Part shown: piece by piece, positions 1-6,172 of the stretch
How the letters are laid out: every line of letters begins with the position of its first letter
How positions within the stretch are numbered: the first letter of the stretch is position 1
Source: Candidatus Nitrosopumilus sp.
GTDB taxonomy: Archaea; Thermoproteota; Nitrososphaeria; Nitrososphaerales; Nitrosopumilaceae
Direction: 5' to 3'
DNA length: 13,451 bases
Assembly: GCA_029861085.1 (NCBI GenBank)
Contig: JAOUAE010000025.1
Span: 1-13,451, forward strand
Notes under the pieces: generated by a model
Seen by the model: the letters and a program-made list of their open reading frames with translations, nothing else
Databases searched by the model: none
Told to the model about the DNA's origin: nothing
Made by a program: the position numbers and the translations under genes

Positions 1-179
1 TTAATTACAGCGGTAAATTCTTCTTCCCCCACTGGATGAAACTTTCCATCAATTTTTTTAGTTGTCAAAGTCAACATGCCAAATCCAGCTACATCAAACA
101 TCTTCATTTGTGATTTACTTGCTCTTATCTTTCCTTGCTGTACTGCTTGGAAATACTGCATAATTTTTTCTGTCTGCAA
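1..179 (-). CDS. 5' end of an unrecognised protein (partial, runs off the left edge)
   Basis: An open minus-strand frame reads leftwards and off the window without a stop. From a TTG at 179-177 it begins MQTEKIMQYFQAVQQGKIRA and continues through FDVAGFGMLTL and FHPVGEEEF to the edge, about 59 residues. An ATG at 161-159 is an alternative start. The composition is that of a normal soluble protein, with no signal peptide, membrane segment or cysteine. I do not recognise the family. The TTG start is preferred because an AT-rich box (around 202-208) lies about 25 bases upstream, which suits a leaderless archaeal transcript. The gene is divergent from the LEA14-like gene at 231, and the two would share this box. 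The open frame also runs on antisense into that gene, so the true start is uncertain. Confidence 0.5.
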   Translation of the reverse strand, partial: MQTEKIMQYFQAVQQGKIRASKSQMKMFDVAGFGMLTLTTKKIDGKFHPVGEEEFTAVI

Positions 180-200
180 TGGTATAATAACTATCTCAAC

Positions 201-208
201 ATTTAAGA
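201..208. promoter_or_regulatory. Shared, near-palindromic TATA box between divergent genes
   Basis: ATTTAAGA reads as TCTTAAAT on the other strand, so either strand offers a TATA-like element. It lies about 26 bases before the TTG at 231 on the plus strand and about 26 bases before the TTG at 179 on the minus strand. That is the usual distance from an archaeal TATA box to a leaderless start. The assignment rests on spacing and composition only. Confidence 0.4.
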
Positions 209-230
209 CATCAAGAGGAAATGAAAAATA

Positions 231-785
231 TTGAATCCTAAAATTTTTGTTTTTGCTGCAGTTGTAGCACTTGGTGCAATTTTGGGAGGAATTCTTTTGG
301 GGGGCCCTACTATGGTTATACCTTCCCAAGATAATATCCCTGGACCTCAAAATATTTTAGAAGCCAAACCCCTTCAAATCGAATTAGATGATATCTCCGT
401 TGAATCAATTTCAGAAAGAACGGCTACAATCAAAATTGCTTTTGAAGTTTACAATCCAAATCCACGTTCTGTAATTGTGCAAACTATGGATTACCAGTTG
501 TTTGAGACTGACTATTCTGACTCGGAACAAATTTCCGGCGGTGAAATTGGAAGCAGACCTACTGGAATGGTAGAATTTGGATCAAATTATTACACTCTTC
601 TTGGTGAGCGTTCAATCATCCTAAGAGATACTATTACACTGAAAGGTTCCGAAAACACTCCCCAGCTATGGACTATCCTAAAAGATGATAGCCCATCTTG
701 GAGAGTTTCTGGCAATATCTTTTACAATCTGAGCTCAATGACTAGTGGTCAAGAAAATGAGCTTTATTTTGAATTTACAAAGTAA
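231..785 (+). CDS. LEA14/WHy-like protein with N-terminal membrane anchor or signal
   Basis: 184 residues starting at TTG. Residues 5-27 form a hydrophobic segment (FVFAAVVALGAILGGILLGG), so the protein is probably exported or anchored with its main domain outside the cell. From about residue 45 to the end it resembles the LEA_2/WHy fold. It has alternating beta strands (LQIELDDISVESIS, ATIKIAFEVYNPNPRSVIV), the typical hydrophobic-x-NPN motif at 74-78, and a late strand pattern ending NELYFEFTK. In this family the domain is a small beta sandwich linked to stress tolerance, and its molecular role in archaea is not settled. No ATG lies in frame upstream, because a stop occurs at 222-224. TTG 231 is therefore the start that keeps the hydrophobic N-terminus, and a GAGG lies 12 bases before it. 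A hairpin with a T-tract follows the stop, suggesting a single-gene transcript. Confidence 0.72.
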   Translation: MNPKIFVFAAVVALGAILGGILLGGPTMVIPSQDNIPGPQNILEAKPLQIELDDISVESISERTATIKIAFEVYNPNPRSVIVQTMDYQLFETDYSDSEQISGGEIGSRPTGMVEFGSNYYTLLGERSIILRDTITLKGSENTPQLWTILKDDSPSWRVSGNIFYNLSSMTSGQENELYFEFTK

Positions 786-794
786 ACTCTATAG

Positions 795-830
795 TATCAT
801 AAAATCATAAAATTATGATAGTTTGTTTTT
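795..830 (+). terminator. Hairpin plus T-tract after the LEA14-like gene
   Basis: TATCATAA (795-802) and TTATGATA (813-820) form a perfect 8-bp stem with a 10-base loop. A T-rich run follows (GTTTGTTTTT to 830). It lies 10 bases past the stop of the upstream gene and before the promoter of the next small gene. T-tracts are the known archaeal termination signal; the hairpin may be incidental. Confidence 0.55.
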
Positions 831-851
831 AAAGAAAAAATATTGGCAAAG

Positions 852-860
852 TTATAAAAG
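852..860 (+). promoter_or_regulatory. TATA box for the 36-residue gene
   Basis: TTATAAAAG is a close match to an archaeal TATA box. Its centre is about 28 bases before the ATG at 884, which predicts a leaderless transcript. Its presence is the main support that the tiny downstream frame is a real gene. Confidence 0.6.
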
Positions 861-883
861 TATGTTTTGTTGTTTTTTATCAA

Positions 884-994
884 ATGGCAGAAGCAGGTAT
901 GGCCGCATATGGCTCAGCAATAGGAATTGCAATTGCACTGGCAGTAGTGTGTTTTGCACTTCGTGGAAAAGGACATCCAGAACCACTAGATTAA
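884..994 (+). CDS. 36-residue single-helix membrane protein
   Basis: The frame reads MAEAGMAAYGSAIGIAIALA, then VVCFALRGKGHPEPLD and a stop. It has a short N-terminal segment, one Ala/Ile/Gly-rich transmembrane helix (about residues 7-26) and a short basic, then polar, tail. A good TATA box lies about 25 bases upstream and the ATG would be at or next to the transcript start. The helix has small residues at close spacing (AGMAAYGSAIGIAIALA), as in helices that pack tightly against others, so a role as an accessory subunit of a membrane complex is possible. I do not recognise it. It is too small to be the ATP synthase c-ring subunit, which needs two helices and a carboxylate. The overlapping longer frame (823-1017), rich in Arg, Ser and Cys, is a shadow. 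Confidence 0.65.
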   Translation: MAEAGMAAYGSAIGIAIALAVVCFALRGKGHPEPLD

Positions 995-1035
995 ACAAAA
1001 AGATTCTTCCTTTGTAGTATTTTTCATATATTCAA

Positions 1036-1683
1036 CTAGTCTTTGTTGCCCATCCCTAACATCTCAGATAGAGATACCTGCTTGGAATTCTTCTTTTTCA
1101 TGTAACACCTTTCATAATATTGGCATTCTGAACAATCAGTAGATGGTTCTAAAATTGGTAATTTTTGCTCTTTTAGGAGATCTTTTAGAACTCTTACCCT
1201 TCTAATTATTTCCTCAAACATCTTTTTGTTTCGAGTCAATGAGAATATTGTTTCCTTTCTATCTTTTGAAATATACACCACGATTCCATCATGTTTGTCG
1301 TATATCCACATACACGTATTAAGATACAAAATATCGCTTCCTAAAGGATTCTCCAATTCTGCTTCTGCTGATCTGAATAAAAGAATAGTATCATCAACTA
1401 TCATGTCTACTTGTCCTTTAAGCCTGATGTCATCTATGGCAAATTCCTTAGGCTCGCTACCATACTCTAATTTCCTTAGTAATCCTGATAGAAGCTCGTT
1501 GAATCCTCCTCTTTCAATCTCTCGAGGATCTACCCTATCATAATAGGACCGTCTAAGACATTGAACCACTTCATAAAGATGAATGGTCTGAATATCCTTT
1601 GGATCTATCTGAACCTCTAATTCTTTTCCAATTGATTCCACAGCACTTTTAACTGTCTGTCGAAAATCCCTTTCTCCCATCAA
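1036..1683 (-). CDS. Cas4/RecB-like (PD-(D/E)XK fold) protein, probably catalytically altered
   Basis: 215 residues if translation begins at TTG 1683, or 214 from the ATG next to it at 1680. The layout matches Cas4/Dna2-type proteins: an N-terminal segment with one Cys (QCLRRSYY, C42), a central nuclease core, and a C-terminal Cys cluster (CSECQYYERC; C184, C187, C193). These four Cys would hold the family's iron-sulfur cluster. In the core, GQVDMIV supplies the motif II Asp (D93). The strand that should carry E-x-K reads ILLFRSA, which aligns with VVEFKTT of active enzymes and puts Leu102 for Glu and Arg104 for Lys. Cleavage activity is therefore doubtful; the protein may bind DNA without cutting it. 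It lies 32 bp downstream of a small membrane protein gene that follows atpC. No CRISPR array or other cas gene is in the window. The fold call is good; the motif alignment is by eye. Confidence 0.7.
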   Translation of the reverse strand: MMGERDFRQTVKSAVESIGKELEVQIDPKDIQTIHLYEVVQCLRRSYYDRVDPREIERGGFNELLSGLLRKLEYGSEPKEFAIDDIRLKGQVDMIVDDTILLFRSAEAELENPLGSDILYLNTCMWIYDKHDGIVVYISKDRKETIFSLTRNKKMFEEIIRRVRVLKDLLKEQKLPILEPSTDCSECQYYERCYMKKKNSKQVSLSEMLGMGNKD

Positions 1684-1715
1684 GATACTTTACTTTATTG
1701 TATCGTCCTTTTAGT

Positions 1716-1952
1716 TTAACTCATAATTTTGGTTATGATTTTTGAAATTCTTCCTGAAAAGGCTAATATCACAAAATGAACTCCAAAGCCAATAACTGCT
1801 CCAATAATGAGTTCGCCTGTTAAAAAATAAATTCCTAGGAATAATGCTAATGGAGGAATTGCAAAAATCATGGCTAAAAATGAACTAACCCAGATAAATC
1901 TGACCAAAACTTCTGTCGAAATTTCGGTTTTTTTCTTTCGAAAATTAAACAT
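1716..1952 (-). CDS. Small two-helix membrane protein downstream of atpC
   Basis: 78 residues. A basic N-terminus (MFNFRKKKTE) is followed by two hydrophobic segments, about residues 18-45 and 48-66 (the second is IIGAVIGFGVHFVILAF), and a short basic tail (GRISKIITKIMS). The basic ends suggest that both termini are cytoplasmic. The start lies 10 bases after the atpC stop, so the two are very likely co-transcribed. No acidic residue sits in mid-helix, so it does not look like the ATP synthase proteolipid. Linkage to atpC hints at a role in assembly or stability of the ATP synthase, but this is inference from position only. I do not recognise the family. Confidence 0.75.
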   Translation of the reverse strand: MFNFRKKKTEISTEVLVRFIWVSSFLAMIFAIPPLALFLGIYFLTGELIIGAVIGFGVHFVILAFSGRISKIITKIMS

Positions 1953-1962
1953 TTTAAAAATC

Positions 1963-2997
1963 CTATTCTACTTCTAGGATTAACTTTGACATTGTAGTCT
2001 CAGTTGGTATTTTTTGTTCAACTGCAAAAGCAATAGCTGCTAGATTTCTGACTTCAAATGATGTCAATTTTGTAATTCCGACAATTGTTGCAAAGCTAAA
2101 CATCTTTGTAAATGATCTGAGTGATGTATTGTATATTGACATTTCAAATGCTCTTTCAAATTCAGCGATAGCATCTAATTCATTTTCAACTTGTGGAACT
2201 AAATCTTTGTATTTTGTACTGGATATCTCATTAAACGCATCTCTTACAGTAGCTGCTGCCATCATCCTTCCAAGCAATTCTCTTGCTGGTGGACTGGTAG
2301 AAATAATTAGATCTTGAATTTGTTCTTCTTTCAATCCCCAGAATTTTCCTCTAATGACACTCAAAATATTGTAAAAGTCAATGTCCATTGAAACTATTTT
2401 TGTTGCTTCCTTGTCGGAATAATTCTTCATTGCACCAGCTAGATACTGAAATAATATTTTGTCAAAATATGTATCGAAGATTTGTAGGTTCTTTTTTTCA
2501 TTGTACAAAGCAGCAGCCTTTGCAATCTCATCAGCAAATTGAACTGAATTCAAACTTGCAACTGCTTCTTCAAAGTCTTTTGCAACTAGTGCTTTGATTA
2601 CCACATCTCTTTGTTTGATTAATTCTTCGGCATGAAGATTTACGTGAGATTCGATTTCCTCTTGTGACTTTCCTAGTATCTTGCCTTTCAAAATTAATTT
2701 CAGATTTGAAACAATGAATTTCATATAATATGCATCCAATACACCTGAGTTTCCTGATGTCTTTGCAATAGAGTAATGAGTATCTGCTAACTTACTTCTT
2801 AGAGCTGATTCGATATTTTGTGAAGTGTATGGTTTCTGAACATCTGCCACAGAATCAGCATAAACTGTATTTTTTATTCTAGTCATCAGTTCTTCTAAAT
2901 CTCTCGATTCAGCCAAGGTTTGAAAATCCGCCTTTGTCAGTAATTTGCCTCTTTTACTGTATGCTTTAACGGAGGCATAGACGTTCTTTGTACCCAT
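1963..2997 (-). CDS. atpC: A-type ATP synthase subunit C
   Basis: 344 residues, the usual length for archaeal AtpC and related to the V-ATPase d subunit. It is an all-helical protein that caps the membrane rotor ring and receives the central stalk (subunits D and F). The N-terminus has the family pattern YASVKAYSKRGKLLTKADF, followed by LEELMTRIKNTVYAD. Residues 87-107 hold the conserved LDAYYMKFIVSNLKLILKGK segment, and later repeats show the same layout (FYNILSVIRGKFWGL; FEVRNLAAIAFAVEQ near the end). ATG 2997 is preceded by TTAAAATC about 27 bases upstream, so the transcript is probably leaderless. It heads a minus-strand set with the two-helix protein and possibly the Cas4-like protein. 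It is separated by about 7 kb from subunits I, E and A in this window. Confidence 0.93.
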   Translation of the reverse strand: MGTKNVYASVKAYSKRGKLLTKADFQTLAESRDLEELMTRIKNTVYADSVADVQKPYTSQNIESALRSKLADTHYSIAKTSGNSGVLDAYYMKFIVSNLKLILKGKILGKSQEEIESHVNLHAEELIKQRDVVIKALVAKDFEEAVASLNSVQFADEIAKAAALYNEKKNLQIFDTYFDKILFQYLAGAMKNYSDKEATKIVSMDIDFYNILSVIRGKFWGLKEEQIQDLIISTSPPARELLGRMMAAATVRDAFNEISSTKYKDLVPQVENELDAIAEFERAFEMSIYNTSLRSFTKMFSFATIVGITKLTSFEVRNLAAIAFAVEQKIPTETTMSKLILEVE

Positions 2998-3020
2998 ATA
3001 TCAAAAATGTGAGACGAATA

Positions 3021-3028
3021 GATTTTAA
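3021..3028 (-). promoter_or_regulatory. TATA box of atpC, overlapping the preceding stop codon
   Basis: On the minus strand the bases read TTAAAATC, centred about 27 bases before the atpC ATG. The TAA in this box is also the stop codon (3027-3025) of the upstream putative winged-helix gene, so atpC's promoter sits on the end of its neighbour. Confidence 0.45.
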
Positions 3029-3630
3029 TGTTTAGAATCTATATATGACAAAATTATCAGTATTTTTTTTTGATCATCTTTACTGCATGATAGTATCGAT
3101 TTTATAAAATCCATATCACAATTTAATGTAAATTCAGTTATTTTCTTAATGCTCTCTAACGTTACTGGCACTATATCTTCTCTTTTTATACAACGTATAG
3201 ACACATATTTTTCTAATAGCAGAAAACACAAAGAAGGGCTAATTTGGTATAGTAAATTCAGTTTTTCTCCTAGATCATGTTCATATGTAAACTCTGTAAA
3301 ATCTATCTTTGTTTTGGTATTCTCTATACAAAATAGCAACAATTCTCCTGTTTTAGTTAATTTGTAATACCCTGTCCCTTCATTTTGTAGCAAGCGTGGT
3401 CCTCTTTTGAGTGGAATTCTTCCCTCTTCTTCAATTACTTTTTGAGGCAGGAAGATTTTTTCAATATCTTCGTATACACCAGAATAGGTATTTTTCCAAG
3501 ATTGCTTATTTTTTACACTAATCTTCTTTGAAATTTCTACTTTTGTTCGTTGTTCTGGAATTTTTGCGGTATCAATAATTTTAATAATTTTTCTTTGTCT
3601 TCTTGCCTTACCTGTCAGTTGATTTGTCAT
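3025..3630 (-). CDS. Putative winged-helix DNA-binding protein
   Basis: 201 residues from ATG 3630. The frame is open to a TTG at 3663, which would add 11 residues. ATG is preferred because TAAAAATAT lies 25 bases upstream of it (3650-3658), while the TTG has no box at the right distance. The first part is very basic (MTNQLTGKARRQRKIIKIID), followed by a helix-rich stretch (KVEISKKISVKNKQSWKNTY) and then YYKLTKTGELLLFCIEN, which looks like the wing and final helix of a winged-helix domain. The second half is an unrecognised helical domain. I assign DNA binding from this overall pattern, not from a named family. It is divergent from amt across 149 bp that contain a 15-bp dyad, so control of amt or of itself is possible. 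Confidence 0.6.
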   Translation of the reverse strand: MTNQLTGKARRQRKIIKIIDTAKIPEQRTKVEISKKISVKNKQSWKNTYSGVYEDIEKIFLPQKVIEEEGRIPLKRGPRLLQNEGTGYYKLTKTGELLLFCIENTKTKIDFTEFTYEHDLGEKLNLLYQISPSLCFLLLEKYVSIRCIKREDIVPVTLESIKKITEFTLNCDMDFIKSILSCSKDDQKKILIILSYIDSKH

Positions 3631-3649
3631 CTTAAATGTATCAAAAAGA

Positions 3650-3658
3650 GATATTTTT
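3650..3658 (-). promoter_or_regulatory. TATA box of the putative winged-helix gene
   Basis: On the minus strand the box reads TAAAAATAT with its centre 25 bases before ATG 3630. It decides that start over the in-frame TTG at 3663, which lies upstream of the box. Confidence 0.45.
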
Positions 3659-3709
3659 AGCAAGATCTATTGTGTTAAATTTTTTCTTGTAAAATATTAA
3701 TCTATAAAA

Positions 3710-3724
3710 AATTTGATTCAAATT
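3710..3724. promoter_or_regulatory. 15-bp dyad between the divergent regulator and amt
   Basis: AATTTGATTCAAATT has perfect 6-bp arms around a 3-bp centre. It lies between the TATA box of the minus-strand gene (3650-3658) and that of amt (3751-3765), a natural place for an operator shared by both. AT-rich dyads can arise by chance in this sequence, so confidence is modest. Confidence 0.35.
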
Positions 3725-3750
3725 AGTAACATATTTTTTCAATTAAAATA

Positions 3751-3765
3751 GTATATCTTTTTAAA
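3751..3765 (+). promoter_or_regulatory. amt promoter region
   Basis: GTATATCTTTTTAAAC holds two TATA-like stretches. GTATATCT is about 25 bases before the ATG at 3780 and is the better placed. TTTTTAAA is only about 18 bases away. Either predicts a very short or absent leader. Confidence 0.45.
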
Positions 3766-3779
3766 CATCTTCCTTTCAA

Positions 3780-5348
3780 ATGATAAAAGTGAAAAAGCAA
3801 AAAATTTCTCTTATTGTAATGTTTACGTTAGTAACCGCAGTCTCTGCTACTGCAATGACTCAGGCTTATGCTCAATCCACTGCAGATGGTATGGATGGTT
3901 ATGTACGTGGAACTTCTGGAATATACACCGGTAATCCAAATGAATGTTGGTACCCTGATGAAGATGGCAATATGTTACCATGTAGAATTGATACTGGTGA
4001 CACAGCTTGGATGCTGACTGCTTCTTCTTTAGTGCTTTTAATGAGTCCTGGTGTTGCAGTATTTTATGGCGGTCTTGCTAGAAGTAAGAATTCCGTTAAC
4101 GTTTTTGGTATGGTTTTAGTTATTATGGGCGTCGCTGCTGTTCAATGGTTGGCATTTGGTTATTCTTTAACATTTGGACCTAATGATGGACCAGGTAATG
4201 CATTTTTGGGCTCATTTGATTATGCCGGATTTAACAACGTCTCTCATTATGCCCCCTTAGGTGCTGTAGGTAGTTGTACTGATACATGGTCTGCAGCATA
4301 TCAAATGAACGAAATGGTTGATGCTGATCAGTGTAGCCAAGATTGGCCTGGTACTATTCCACATATGCTTTTTGCAATATTCCAAGGAACATTTGCTATA
4401 ATTACTCCTATTCTGATTATAGGTGCTGTTGTTGATAGAATGAAATTTAGTGCAGTTTTAATATTTGTCATAATTTGGTCCACATTTGTGTATTATCCAG
4501 TTGCCCATTGGATATGGGGAGGTGGATTTATGGCAGATGGCACATTGGACTTGGATCCTTCACTCTCACCTAGCTACGTACTTGACTTTGCTGGCGGAGC
4601 AGTTGTACACATAACTGCTGGCTTTGCTGCATTGGCTGCGGCACTTGTTTTGGGAAGGAGAATGGGACTTGGAAAAGTTCCAATGGAACCACATAACATC
4701 CCAATGGTTGTATTAGGTGCTAGTATTTTGTGGTTTGGTTGGTTCGGATTTAACCCCGGAAGCGAAGTTATGGTTGATGGTATAACCATTAGCGCCTGGA
4801 TGACTACTAACATAGCTGCTGGCATGGGTACTGTGACTTGGGTATTACTCAGTTGGGCCCATACTGGAAAACCAAGTATCATTGGTGCCGCTACTGGAAC
4901 TATTGCTGGATTGGGAACTATTACTCCTGCATCTGGTTGGGTAGGTCCAATGGGTGCATTGATTATTGGAATAGCTGCTGGCTGTGTATGTTATGGAGCA
5001 GTAGCATACAAGAATGCCAAGAAATGGGATGATGCATTGGATGTATGGGGAGTTCATGGAATGGGTGGTTTAACTGGTACTATTCTTGCTGGTACACTTG
5101 CGAGTCCACACATTTGGGATACTGGAGATGGTATTGGTGCTTGGACTGGTACTGCAGAAGGCATGGAACAACAAGGTATTCAAATAATTGGTGCCGTTAT
5201 TACAGTTGGCTATACTTTGGCGGTTACTATTGGTATCCTCAAAGTCATGGATTTGGTATGGCCAGGTGGTATACGAGTTACTCCAAGAGAAGAAGAGATT
5301 GGATTGGACTTAGCTCAGCATGGTGAGCGTGCTTATGTTAATGAATAA
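3780..5348 (+). CDS. amt: Amt-family ammonium transporter
   Basis: 522 residues. A basic start and hydrophobic stretch ending AYA/QS (cleavage after about residue 31) look like a signal peptide, followed by an extracellular segment and the Amt/MEP/Rh core of 11 helices. All key pore features are visible: twin histidines H277 (DFAGGAVVHITAG) and H426 (DVWGVHGMGG), the Asp D269 before them, gate phenylalanines F201/F205 (FQGTFAIITP) and F324 with S328 (GWFGFNPGS), and the recruitment Trp W246 (HWIWGGG). It should bring ammonium into the cell for oxidation and assimilation. Compared with E. coli AmtB it carries an extended N-terminal segment with C56 and C68 and a loop with C166 and C185; these pairs could form outside disulfides. 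The nearest downstream gene encodes a PII-like protein, the usual Amt partner, but an array of hairpin-bearing repeats lies between them. Confidence 0.95.
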   Translation: MIKVKKQKISLIVMFTLVTAVSATAMTQAYAQSTADGMDGYVRGTSGIYTGNPNECWYPDEDGNMLPCRIDTGDTAWMLTASSLVLLMSPGVAVFYGGLARSKNSVNVFGMVLVIMGVAAVQWLAFGYSLTFGPNDGPGNAFLGSFDYAGFNNVSHYAPLGAVGSCTDTWSAAYQMNEMVDADQCSQDWPGTIPHMLFAIFQGTFAIITPILIIGAVVDRMKFSAVLIFVIIWSTFVYYPVAHWIWGGGFMADGTLDLDPSLSPSYVLDFAGGAVVHITAGFAALAAALVLGRRMGLGKVPMEPHNIPMVVLGASILWFGWFGFNPGSEVMVDGITISAWMTTNIAAGMGTVTWVLLSWAHTGKPSIIGAATGTIAGLGTITPASGWVGPMGALIIGIAAGCVCYGAVAYKNAKKWDDALDVWGVHGMGGLTGTILAGTLASPHIWDTGDGIGAWTGTAEGMEQQGIQIIGAVITVGYTLAVTIGILKVMDLVWPGGIRVTPREEEIGLDLAQHGERAYVNE

Positions 5349-5411
5349 ACTAAGTTAACATACAAATTCTATTTTGAGGTAGAGATTCGTGTGAGTTGTA
5401 TTTGTTGGCAT

Positions 5412-5756
5412 ATAATTTTGATTTAATGTTTAAAAATCATCATTCAAGTAATTAAGAAATTCATTAATCTCTTAATTTTTATTTTTGTTATGATGTATAA
5501 TTAAATTCTGAAATTATTACACAATAATTTTGATTTAATGTTTAAAAATCATCATTCAAGTAATTAAGAAATTCATTAATCTCTTAATTTTTATTTTTGT
5601 TATGATGTATAATTAAATTCTGAAATTATTACACAATAATTTTGATTTAATGTTTAAAAATCATCATTCAAGTAATTAAGAAATTCATTAATCTCTTAAT
5701 TTTTATTTTTGTTATGATGTATAATTAAATTCTGAAATTATTACACAATAATTTTG
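5412..5756. repeat. Three identical 112-bp tandem repeats between amt and the PII-like gene
   Basis: Units start at 5412, 5524 and 5636 and are identical by eye, followed by a 9-base partial fourth unit (ATAATTTTG, 5748-5756). This fills most of the 461-base gene-free gap. Each unit contains a TATA-like TTTAAAAAT and a hairpin AATTAAGA/TCTTAATT (8-bp stem, 12-base loop) running directly into TTTTTATTTTT. Each unit junction forms a second dyad, AAATTATT-acac-AATAATTT. The period is not a multiple of three and no frame of note is open, so it is non-coding. It could act as serial terminators isolating amt from the PII-like gene, or encode repeated small RNAs. ATAATTTTG at both edges suggests duplication by slippage. 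The flanks 5349-5411 and 5757-5772 show nothing else of note. Confidence 0.9.
5450..5486 (+). terminator. Hairpin plus T-tract in repeat unit 1 (same in units 2 and 3)
   Basis: AATTAAGA (5450-5457) pairs with TCTTAATT (5470-5477) and is followed by a T-rich run to 5486. The same element recurs 112 and 224 bases downstream, at 5562-5598 and 5674-5710. It is the first good termination signal after amt. Confidence 0.5.
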
Positions 5757-5772
5757 TGTATTACATGTTTGT

Positions 5773-5789
5773 TCTATATCTTTTTTAAC
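5773..5789 (+). promoter_or_regulatory. Promoter of the PII-like gene
   Basis: TCTATATC followed by TTTTTTAAC gives TATA-like elements about 33 and 25 bases before the ATG at 5810. It lies downstream of the repeat array, so this gene probably has its own transcript. Confidence 0.45.
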
Positions 5790-5809
5790 AACCTGATAAT
5801 AACATAAAC

Positions 5810-6154
5810 ATGAAAAGACTTGAAACCATAGTCAAGAGTGATAAACTTTCTGAAGTAGTTAATGCACTTACATCTGCAGGTGCAAAAGGCTTAACCGTGA
5901 CAAGCATAAAAGGTAAAGGCTCTGGAGAGCGACCTATGCTTCGAAGTGGTCGAGGAACAACACAGTTTCGAGCTGAATACAACACCATGGATTCTATCAT
6001 GACGATTGTAGATGACTCAGATGTAGAAAAAGTTACCAAAGCAATTGCAGATGCAGCTTATACTGGAAAAAGCGGTGATGGAATAATTATTGTTACCGAT
6101 GTTGTCCAAGTTGTAAATATTGCCAGCAAAAAGACAGATTCAGAAGCATTATAG
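5810..6154 (+). CDS. PII-family signal protein with atypical ligand-binding residues
   Basis: 114 residues, the usual PII length. The N-terminal strand and helix (MKRLETIVKSDKLSEVVNAL), GAKGLTVTSIKGKG and the TGKSGDG loop (85-91) identify the trimeric PII fold, whose members sense ATP, ADP and 2-oxoglutarate and act on Amt channels and other targets. Several functional residues differ. The T-loop lacks the YRGAEY motif with its modifiable Tyr and reads MLRSGRGTTQFRAEY. GDG is followed by I92 where a phosphate-binding Lys is usual. The two Arg of the usual IRIR segment are N103 and A105. The GRQKG stretch around the ligand-binding Gln is replaced by GSGERP. It may bind another ligand, or bind nucleotides differently. 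Position downstream of amt supports a nitrogen role, but control through Amt's pore is unproven. Confidence 0.85.
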   Translation: MKRLETIVKSDKLSEVVNALTSAGAKGLTVTSIKGKGSGERPMLRSGRGTTQFRAEYNTMDSIMTIVDDSDVEKVTKAIADAAYTGKSGDGIIIVTDVVQVVNIASKKTDSEAL

Positions 6155-6172
6155 TTAGTGATATGATATTTG

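Noticed and set aside
884..994. ATP synthase K (c-ring) subunit
   Set aside because: It has only one helix and no mid-membrane Glu or Asp, so it cannot form the ion-binding ring.
823..1017. 64-residue plus-strand frame rich in Lys, Arg, Ser and Cys
   Set aside because: Its start lies in the terminator T-tract and upstream of the TATA box, and its composition is unlike a real protein. The overlapping 36-residue frame at 884-994 fits the promoter and reads as a clean membrane helix.
995..1035. Strong bidirectional terminator between converging genes
   Set aside because: Only a weak 5-bp ACAAA/TTTGT pairing and a short T-run are present. Termination there is plausible but not supported as a distinct element.
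3025..3663. TTG 3663 as start of the putative winged-helix gene
   Set aside because: The TATA-like box at 3650-3658 lies inside that extension and is correctly spaced for ATG 3630.
4838..5326. Trp/Tyr/Cys-rich frames on both strands inside amt
   Set aside because: They are shadows of the Gly/Trp-rich amt codons. They have no promoter or ribosome site, and the main frame is unmistakable.
5412..5756. CRISPR array or origin iterons
   Set aside because: The repeats are 112 bp, contiguous and identical, with no unique spacers. Although a Cas4-like gene is present, no other cas gene is seen. No initiator gene lies nearby to suggest an origin.
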